DNA from: Athripsodes cinereus | Lineage: Eukaryota > Arthropoda > Insecta > Trichoptera > Leptoceridae | Reading direction: 5' to 3' | DNA length: 64,000 nt | Assembly: GCA_947579605.1 (NCBI GenBank) | Contig: OX388307.1 | Location: forward strand, 12,005,237 to 12,069,236 | Shown here: positions 11,769-21,400 of the stretch, in pieces | How positions within the stretch are numbered: position 1 is the stretch's first letter | Layout: each line of letters opens with the position of its first letter | Translations under genes and position numbers: made by a program | Notes under the pieces: model-generated | What the model was told of the DNA's origin: nothing | The model's database searches: none | Seen by the model: the letters and a program-made list of their open reading frames with translations, nothing else

Positions 11769-12475
11769 TCCATGGCCTAGTGGTTAGAACACTTGAAATG
11801 TAACAGAGGTGCAGGGTTCAATTCCCAATGAGCGGGGTTGATTGAATGAAATCGCTACACTGCGATTAGTGTAGTCACCCTTCTGAAAGGGTTGATATGA
11901 GAGAGGAATGATGGTGATAGGTGGAATTGGTGAATGTTGCCATGGTATGGAGCAGGGATGTTGCGAATATTCGCATCCGCAAATGCGGAGCTTCCGCATG
12001 TATTTAGACATCTGCATCCGCAATAATCGATGCGGATGTTCACGCGGATGCGGATGTAAGATAATTTGCGACAAGAAAGAAATGGGGCGGGGCCGGCGAA
12101 TGGCGCGTGCCGTTCGCACTTGACATTAACCAATGGGAACGAAAAAATTGGTGACAAGATCCGAAGCGTTTTTATTTTTGCCGGTTTTATTTTATTTTTT
12201 TTATTTTTTTTGCCGGTTTTTGCAAATAACAAAAAAAAAAATTTCACCAAAAAAACCATCATATTATTGTAGCAACAATTTCGTCACATATTTGACAGTG
12301 GGGCCTACCAACTAAGATAGTTCCTAATTTTTTCTATAACATCTTGAACATCCGCATCCGCGGATGTGAGCCTTCAAAAATCCGCATTCACATCCGCGGA
12401 TGTGTAAAAATCGACATCCGCAACATCCCTGGTATGGAGTGCTTTACATCAAATGTAAAACTGTAATTGAAATAT
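11769..12475 (+). mobile_element. tRNA-derived SINE, interrupted by a hAT MITE
   Basis: The head carries a Pol III A box (TGGCCTAGTGG, 11773-11783) and a B box (GGTTCAATTCC, 11815-11825) at tRNA-like spacing but no full tRNA fold. The body continues to 11952 and, after the MITE at 11953-12431, resumes at about 12440. The 3' limit is approximate. Confidence 0.7.
11953..12431 (-). mobile_element. hAT MITE family A copy 1, 479 bp, TSD GTATGGAG
   Basis: Ends CAGGGATGTTGCG and CGCAACATCCCTG, with the 8-bp duplication GTATGGAG at 11945-11952 and 12432-12439. Both subterminal regions are packed with the hexamer GCGGAT or its complement ATCCGC, and the core is GC-rich. It has no transposase frame. 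It lies in the opposite orientation to copies 2 and 3 (33031-33517, 42735-43204). Confidence 0.95.
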
Positions 12476-12660
12476 GATTTATGTAATTATAGAATAAATT
12501 ATTATTTAGATATTAATACAGACCAGTGATTTCCAAAGTGGTCTATATCGATCCCCAGGGGTTGAGGAGGATCTGCAAGGGGTTCATGTCAATACAAATA
12601 ATATTTGATAATATACATATATATATACTTCACTATACTTTTAGAAATTTGAGTCTTTAA

Positions 12661-14422
12661 CACTAAACCTACCGACATTTTATGTATACCTATTCCTACC
12701 ACGAGCGGTCAAATGACCGCTTCAAAAAAATAAATATATATCATTAGTATAGAACTTTTTTTTTTTGCTAATTGGATAGTAAAAACATATTTTTGTTCTA
12801 TTTAGAAAAGTTTTATGCACATTTATGCATTTTTAGCATATTTTTTACATATTATAGAATTTACTATTTTGCGTCGCATATTTTCCACATACGTAAGTAA
12901 TTTTAACTTTTTCACAAATTGACGTAATAATATCTTATTTGATAAGATTTCCATCCAGATGAATCTATAAATGTATTTGTTCTTGTTTCTGATGAACATT
13001 CTTGGCGTAGCTGTGTCTCTTTCTGACATTTGGTCTTCTTGTGCCAACTGAAATAAAAATTATTCCTTCGAAATTTCTTCACCCGTAATTTCCTTATATT
13101 ACATCCAAGCATTTATCCCGGCTAAATCTAAGATATTGAAAAGTACCTATAAAGGTATTTTTAACATTTAGATTTTACACCATACTTTCTGGCCATTTAA
13201 GTTCCCCAAGTGAGGCTGATGGTTCTCTTTCTTTGTCTCTTCCCAAATATGGAGAACCGTTTACTATGTACTTACTCACAACTTATATCGAAAGAGAACC
13301 AAAATTTTATACCAAATTTGTCCGATTTATTGGGCAAGTATAGAGTTAATCTACGACATGCTTTTATTAGGAAATAATTGTTCATCTATGGAGAGACAAA
13401 TGCTCCTGGGTTATAACAGTTTTGACTGTTTTCGATGAAATGGAACCAAACTTGAGAGATGAAAGCAAACTCATCGTTTTGTAGGCATTAGCTACTTTGA
13501 CTTCTATTGTAAAACCAAACAAATCTCTAAAATGATTTCTATAAATTCAGTTCGGTTTATAGTTGTCGAGGAAAATAACGAACCCCATTTCTTATTCCAT
13601 AAATATGATACTTAGATACATATTTTTAGGCACAAGCTAGACATTTGTTTCAATCGCTTGTTTGTTCATACTAGAGGTCTTCAAACTTTTTTGTTTCACA
13701 GACCACTCGCCATATTTTTCGGTTTTGGCTAGACCTAACCATACTTGATATTAATAATTTATACATTTATCAACTTCAAATGCATTTCTGACATCTGGTA
13801 TAATGTAACTCACATTGAAAGATTGTTCTTCAATAGTGCTTATTCCGATCAGTTCCTTTTTCTAATGACAATTTCTCTTCGTATTGACAACACTCATTTC
13901 TGCGATTATGTAAAAAAAATAGGTATTATTTGTATATGTGGATGATTCCATGGAGTGCCAAAAGTAAAATCAAGTCCTGTTTGTATGATATCCATTATCG
14001 TTGACCCCCATTTTCTTTTCATAAACCCCCACTTTTTTCCGCCGACATGGACTCTTTGTAGGTATTCTTAGACCTCTTGAAGTCGATATTGATCACTTTG
14101 GGAATCATTGGTTAACGCTGTAGATCCACAACTACACCACGGACTTATAAAACTTTTTTCATTTGTACACTTTCCGAAAAATAAAGTAGTTAATAACAGG
14201 AATTGTTCAAAAGGTCAAATGACCGCTCGTGGTAGACTAGACATGCAATAAAAAAAAATCAGAAACTAAAAAATAAAAAAAGTTGTGAATATTCAAAAAT
14301 GGAATATATCCATATTATAGGAAAAGTCAGAAAGTTACATGTCGATACAGCAACGTTATGTACAAGAAATTCTAAACGAAATTTCAAAAACGGTCATTTG
14401 ACCGCGCTCGGTAGGTTTAGTG
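12661..14422 (-). mobile_element. PiggyBac-like element with TTAA duplications, decayed transposase
   Basis: TTAA at 12657-12660 and 14423-14426 flank matching ends CACTAAACCTACCGA. A subterminal 20-mer around GAGCGGTCAAATGACCGC occurs near both ends (12698-12722 and, inverted, 14214-14236). The minus strand keeps a piggyBac transposase piece at about 13331-13178. KFGIKFWFSFDI is followed, after a frame break, by YIVNGSPYLGRDKEREPS, the conserved block around the second catalytic Asp. A Cys-containing piece at 12912-13112 may be the C-terminal Cys-rich domain. The transposase is dead. A further hAT-like MITE may sit inside at 13672-14110. Confidence 0.85.
13672..14110. mobile_element. Possible hAT-like MITE inside the piggyBac element
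   Basis: One end reads AGAGGTCTTCAAACTTTTTT and the other GATCACTTTGGGAATCATTG, each resembling hAT termini, and GACCACT-like words lie subterminally. No clear 8-bp duplication remains. Confidence 0.4.
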
Positions 14423-14539
14423 TTAAAAGCGAGAAGCAGGGGTCTACCATAAACCGAAAAACATAGTAAGTGGTCTATGACAGAAAAAAATTTGGGAACC
14501 TCTGGTATAGACTATGACTGGTTTCATAAAGTTAAACGA

Positions 14540-14781
14540 CCGGTTCCATAAAAAGTAAAAAGTCTCTTTAAATTTTCGTGGATAAAATCGTCTAGTTAAA
14601 TTAACTAATAAAATTTTGACATAACGGACTTTACATAAAAGGAATATTATTTTTATGTAACCGGCAGAAATAAATAAAATCCTAGATGTTAAAGTTCTAT
14701 TACTAGTATGAGTAATTAAAATTACTACTAGAAGATTTTTGCCGCGAAAATTTAAAGAGACTTTCTTTTTCATGGAACCGG
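14540..14781. mobile_element. MITE with inverted repeats of about 60 bp
   Basis: Left arm starts CCGGTTCCAT and contains AGTCTCTTTAAATTTTCG; the right arm is its imperfect complement ending ATGGAACCGG. The arms pair over about 60 bp around an AT-rich centre. Outer limits and target duplication are unclear; it may extend some 25 bp further each side. Confidence 0.7.
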
Positions 14782-15271
14782 GCATATAAAATATGGGTCA
14801 AATAAAATTACATAGACTTTGGAAGGAAAGATTTGACAGGATTTCCCCTATTTTCCCGCCACATTTTCAAAGTACTTACGGTTCTTACCACCAGGTGTCG
14901 TAGCTGACAGAGGGATGGGGATGATGTTTGCTGACTCAAGTTAAATTTGTCACAAACACGGTGATATATAAAGGGAAACAAAAAGAAATGTCGTAGAATA
15001 GTAAGGTGAGCCTCGCAAATACTATTTGTTAGAAGGTGTATGAATATCAAATTCGATTTATAAATGATAGTGATTGTTTATTGCGGAAAAGCGCCGGTAA
15101 AATATAATAAAAAACAACAGCTTTAAAATGGGGATGGGGTCGAATGGCGGGGGTTGCGCATTTTGAGATCTCAGTTGAACGCTTTAATTACTTTATGTAC
15201 TTTGTGATAGTGCTTAGTGTTTTTGTTAAATCGTATTTTATAAATTTCATTATGTATTAGATTAGCGGAAA
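14782..15271 (+). promoter_or_regulatory. 5' flank and probable promoter/5' UTR of the zinc-finger gene
   Basis: There is no coding frame. A short G-rich patch (15125-15170) interrupts the AT-rich DNA. No TATA box or initiator can be named with confidence. Confidence 0.3.
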
Positions 15272-15379
15272 ATGAGTGTGCGCCAGGAAAAGAATCATAG
15301 CTTGCAAAAAATCGATGACCTCTTTAACATTGGGATAGGCCTGAAGCTAATTAAATCTGTTAATTATCTGCAAAATTAG
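15272..15379 (+). promoter_or_regulatory. Upstream ORF of 35 codons in the zinc-finger leader
   Basis: An ATG with A at -3 opens a frame beginning MSVRQEKNHSLQKIDDLF and ending at TAG 15377-15379, 30 bases before the main ATG. If the leader is unspliced here, ribosomes would meet it first. However, AAATTAG|GTGTC just after it looks like a splice acceptor, so it may instead be intronic. Confidence 0.35.
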
Positions 15380-15409
15380 GTGTCGCTGGGATCATCCTGA
15401 CTGTAAACA

Positions 15410-18400
15410 ATGAACTTCTCTCCTTTCACCGGGCACTTCCCGGCTACCATCCCCACCATCCACCAGTTTGCCGCCAAGTTCAGTCACGAGGGATCCCCCG
15501 GACCTGCTGGGCTGGTGCAGACCGCTGACACTTCCAGGTATCACGGGAACAATGTCACGCACTTCAACCAGCATCACACCTCTTTGGGGATGGCTGTTAA
15601 TGTTGGAAAGTTCCGTCAGCCCGAGAATGTAGTTGTCAGTCTTAACAATGTGCCCAATTCAACTGGGAATACTTCTCAACAAAATATTATGCACACAGGT
15701 ACCTACTTATGCTTACCCTATATCTTTTTACTCTTTGTCCACTAGTAACAATACTGGGATCACTGCTGCCAAAAGTATGTTATGATCCTAATGTGAGTTA
15801 TACACATCATCCCTTGATAATAATCATGATAATATAATATGAAGATTCTCAGAGACACAATATCATGATATCAGCACTTAATTAAGTGCTCTCAAAATAA
15901 TGATTCAACACAAAAAAAAACTTACATTGATAATATCAAAATATTTGTATTAACATAATTATTAAGTACATATTATTAAGTGAGCAGCACAAAATTTTTA
16001 AATGTTCCAAAGAAATATTTATTGAGACATGGTAATAAATAAGGGGAACTAATTATTTGTTCAGCTATTAATCCATTCGTTCTGCAAGAAAAAATCAGCA
16101 TTTAAGTCATTTGCACAGCAAACAATGTTTTCATCGGCAATAAATAAAAAATAAGCGCAACACTTGTTTTACAAACAATCTTGGTTATATCGGCAAATTA
16201 ACAAATTTTAACGGCTTAATAAATACTTGGACAACAAAATAATTAATTGACCAGCAGAATTATTATTTCACCGGCAGAAAATATTAGATAAACAATATTT
16301 TTCACACACCGATTTACCTTCGGATCCACATGAAGTTTTTGTGATTTCTTACCAAATTAATGATGACTACGAAAATAATGCCAGTATTCGCTTTGCTATA
16401 TTAACAAAATATCTAACTGAAATGTCGAAAAACGCTAGTGTCGTTCATTTAGATGCTACATATAAAATCACATAAAAAGATGTTACATACAAAGATTTAT
16501 TATTTGAACAAGATTAAAAATTTAGCTTTCACAAGTTTAATTAAAATTAGCTCACGGTTTGTTGCTCATTTATTTATTTTGCTGGACAAATAATCATTAT
16601 GCCGGTCAAATAATAATTTTGCCGGTCGATTAAATTTAGAGTTTTACAATATCATATTATTTGCAATAGAAATATAATATTCTCGCTGGGCATAAGTAGC
16701 ATATCAACATGATAATATATTTGTCGGCAGAATACATTTTTCTGCTGAAAATAACATCAATATTATGCTGATCGTTTAAATGATAGCCATAAATAACTAT
16801 AAACAATTTATTTCTGTTAATGCATAAAATTTAAGCATAAACTTTGTTTCTTGATATAAATTGTTTAAATAATGTTTTAGTGTTATGTTTTTACTTTATT
16901 CCATGTTTACATGAATAGTTTTGAATGTTTAATGACAATAATCCTAGGGTGATCTGTGCATCAAACATGTTGAATTCATTTTGTGTTATTTGAACTTTTA
17001 TTCTTAATTACCAAATTTTAGTAATGTGTATTTTTCTGTAAACTCCAGAAAATTCTTAATATTTCCTAAAATAATATGAATATTTTTGCTTCATCAAAGA
17101 TTTATACAGGTTAATCTATCTATCCCTTTTAATAACAATTTATTTACAATTGATATAACTTTGCTAACACTTTGCCATCTGTGAGCGAATCAATAAACAT
17201 AAGTATTGATTCGCCAATAGGTGGCAAAAGTTTTCCAAAATCGAAAGCAGTTTTTAAATGTCAGGTAACAGATAATACATAGTATAAATAATTTATATTA
17301 TTAAAAAAATGTCTTGCAACTATTAAATAGTTACTTATACTTAATTAATTTGTAAAATTTTTGATCTACACTTTATCTACATAATATTATCATGTTTGGA
17401 AATATTATTTTGTTATAGTTAATACGGGAACAAAGTATCACACAATAACTACGGCTACAACATCGTCATCAGTGGGGCTGAACAATCTGAGCCATCAGTA
17501 CACGGGACAGATATCTATCCCATATTCCCAACAGAGTGGTAATACAGATACCTTACAACAGCAGCAGACCCTAAAGGGAGATACCAGAAAGGATGCAGCC
17601 AGGGATGCTACCACCACACAGCACTATGACCAGGATATGATGAATGCCACAATACTACACCAGCATCAAAGTAAGCTTGTACTAATTTATTATTACAATT
17701 TTTTATCCATAAATATTGATATCTACTTATTAAGTGAAAGTGGACATTATTTCAGATACTGTTACCCAAAATTCAAACCAACTACAACAACTTCAACAAC
17801 CGACTTCATCCCAGCAATTAGTTGTTGTGGTACATGAAGCTAAAGAGCACAATAATTCAACTGGAAAGAGTATTAAACAAGAATCAAGAAATGACAATAG
17901 AGAAAGAACACCCACCAATGGAAGTACTGATTTCCTAGGTAAAATATTTCTTCTATCACAAATAATATATATTAGTATAGGGTGTCTCAGATTGTTTTTC
18001 TTTTTTGATACTTCAAAATTAAACATCTGAATTCGCTCAAACTTGGAATAATTACTGTTAAATTAAAGAACAGGTTTTTAAATTTTATTTGTGAAAAATA
18101 GCCGTTTGTAAGTGCGCATCATCCACTTCTTCACACTTGTTTAGCTTGGCACCAAAATGTTCAATCACTCGCTGGAGCACCGCTCTTGAGAAAGCGTTAA
18201 TTTCGTCTGTGATTCTTTGCTTTAAAACATCCGGGTTCGGTGACAATGGGTTGTAAACTTTACTTTTGAAGTAGCTCTATTGGAAAAAACCAGCATGTGT
18301 TAAAACTGGGCTCCTCGGTGGGCAGTAGATGTCTCCTCTACGACTTTTAACTTTTTCAGGGAATAATTCGTGAAGAGCAGCTAGGGAGTCACTTGTAACA

Positions 18401-21400
18401 TGAGAAGTGGCTCCATGTTATTGAAAAAATGTGTTGAGGTTGTAGCCGATCTGATTTTGCATTCCTGTAGACAGAAATGTCCTGATTATATGGCAATATC
18501 GCGAATGATGCGATGAACCGTGAATTTGTTCAAATTTAAAGAAGCTGCGGTGACTGTCGTGGATAACACACTGGTGAACGCGATCGGCATTCGTGCTCAT
18601 CCTCGATGTCCTTTTGCGCCCAAATTTATCCAGCATTATGTTCCCAGTCTGTTCAAACTTTCGCATCCATTGCTTGATTAAATTTGCACTCGGCACGTAT
18701 CTCATAGTGGTTAAATGAAAGTATGTCCTGTAGAGACGTCGAAAAATAGTGTACAAATCGATGTTTTTATAAAACGCTCGCACATAAAATGCGCGCTGCG
18801 GGCTCATGAAGATTTCCAATACTCCTAAACTTAACAAACCCACCAAGTGTTTGAGATCACTCCCGGCCCTCCACTATCTGTGGTTGGCGCGCAACGGTCA
18901 AACAAAAAACGAAAAACAATATGAAACACCCCATACATATAGGTACATATCTATTAGTACAAGAACATATTATTATATATTTTGTTTAAAGGTGGCAGTA
19001 GTATGACAATGCCTGCATCTTGGCAATCATTGGCAGCCCCTGGCTCTGCGGTAGCTGATTATCTTTCCCACCTACCTGCGTCTACACTGCCCCTCTCGCT
19101 GCACCACTTCCTCAAGTATTCTGCAGACTCCATTAAGAAGGATGACACTGTCAATCTCATTACAGCAGCTGCCAATGTAAATGGACTCAACAATGTGGTG
19201 AGTTATCTTTTACTAACTTGTACATTCAAGTTTACCAGTCTTTTCGAGTATCCTGTAAAAGGCAGATGTTCGTAAAGGCTCACATATAAGACATTCAACA
19301 TTTACAATTCAGCTATGAGGCATTCCACCCATTCTGTATGTCTTATTATTTTATTAGTACGGAGAGGATGGTTTGCATGTTTATTATACTTGGTTAGTCC
19401 GCTGGCTACCCCAGTTGTGGGATTTGCTTTGATGGTATAGTATTAGTAGCACCATTTCCACATTTTCACTTTTCATATATCGGGCGATGTATGTGACGCA
19501 TGTCACATATGCTACCCTTGTTTGATCGCATAGACTCTTGGTGGGCTCTGTGTCGACGGCGGTCTTGAGGGGACAGAGACTACAGCCGCTAGCGATGGCC
19601 TTCCAGTCATTGCTGGCGTACTGCCTGCCGATTTAGAAGTCTTAGAAAGTGTGGCCAGACGTAAGATCAAGGCGGATGGTAGAGTAGAGTATCTCTGTTT
19701 TTCGTTGGAGCGGAACCCGGAATTAAGGGAATAAGTAGGGCATTCAGCCGAATTAGAGAGAGAACGTTGGAAGTGTGGCAAGAAAGATGGGACTGGGGGA
19801 GACGCTAGGCTTGTCGATGGTTTTCTTCCGGATGTGAGAGAGAGGATTAAAAGGCGTTTCCAGTCCTTTCACCACTTTTCTGTTCAGTTGGTGACGGGCC
19901 ACGGGGAGCTAAAAGCCAAGCTCTCTGAGCTTGGGCTTGGGGACGACCCTTGGTGTGCTTGCAGGACGGGAGCTTAGTCTGCAGGGCACATCCTGTGGGA
20001 GTGCCCATTGATGATGGATGCAAGAAACGTGATGATTGATAGTATGAGTGATGACACTCCTAGACCCTTCTGGTTTACAGAGTAAGTGACTTGTACTGGG
20101 AATTTCAGGGCCTTTTTGAAGTTTGTGGATGTCTGGCTATCTCGGTGGGATCTCCTGCGTGAACCAGGCTCACCCCCTGGCTCACCTAGGAGAGCTTGAT
20201 GGTTGATTTTGCCTTGTGTGGTTGTGGCTGTCGCAGCAAATTCGTTTCTTCGTCTTTGTGCGGTTATATCTCCCTTGGACCATTTGCGCAGCGTAACAAA
20301 ATTTGTGATACAATATTTTATTAGGTATAACAGAATGTAGCGATATGTATTCATGTATTGTATTATTGCAGATGGCGACTAACACTGTTAGTGGAGTGGT
20401 AGTGCAGTCTTCTGGCTTAGGATTAAATCAGAATGTGAATACAAATACATCCAGTGTAACTGTCAGCAGTAAAAAAAAGAAAAAGAAGAAACCACCCAAA
20501 GAGAAGAAGCCTAGACCTAAGCCTGGAGAGATTCGTTTGACCACAGCTTTAGATGGAAGTACTTTATACTGTTGTCCTGAATGTCACATGGCCTATCCAG
20601 AAAGAGGAATGTTAGAACAGCACCTTGTGGGACACACTATGGAGAGGAGGTATGTACACATGTCCAGTGTTTATTTTTTATTCTGTATTTAGAATTTTAC
20701 GCATCGAGGTTTAAAGTAATTTATTCCATGTTTTATTAATGTAATTTTTTAAAATTTTCAACTTATTATCCCCTTTTCATTGTATAAATATAATAATTCT
20801 TTATTGAAATAATATTGATCACAATTAAATTAGTCTCAATGCTCCTCTCGGGAGCACAGGGCAGAAACCAGCCTCCTTGATTCAGAGCGTGCCTGTGCCA
20901 ATCGCGTCACCTCTTCCCACGAAATTCCCTGCTCTCTGATGTATTACATTGATCACAATAACATACAATATATAAACAAAAGAAATTTAAATGTACATAA
21001 GGATATGACAACCACATTAGCCATAAGGCTGTGTTGTGGCAGAAAAACAATAGACTTATCAATTGATTTCTTAATTTAGTTGGTTCTTCTAATTTTGTTA
21101 TACTCTTCATTACTTAATTCATATATATATTTTTGTCATATCACATTGTAGCACATCATCACATTTTCTTTCTTTTGTAAACTGATTTGTTGATTTTGTT
21201 ATGTAAATGATGATGTGCAAGAAGAATAAAATAAATAAATAAATAATTGAAGATATTACCCTCTTCGAGAGAATTGCCCATAATAAAAAACACAATCATT
21301 TACTTTCTTTGCAGGTTTATTTGTGATATATGCAATGCAGCATTGAAGCGAAAGGACCATCTGACGAGACATAAACAATCTCACAATCCTGAAAGGCCGT

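Larger units (their letters stand above)
12524..14504. mobile_element. Old hAT-type MITE, split by a piggyBac element
   Basis: Left end CAGTGATTTCCAAAGTGGTC at 12524; right end is the complement of CAGAGGTTCCCAAATTTTT, ending at 14504. The flanking 8-mers ATACAGAC (12516-12523) and GTATAGAC (14505-14512) agree at six of eight positions, as expected for an old duplication. Without the piggyBac insert the element is about 215 bp. Confidence 0.6.

Noticed and set aside
11769..11845. Possible functional tRNA gene
   Set aside because: A and B boxes are present but arms do not pair into a cloverleaf and a non-tRNA body follows; a SINE explains it better.
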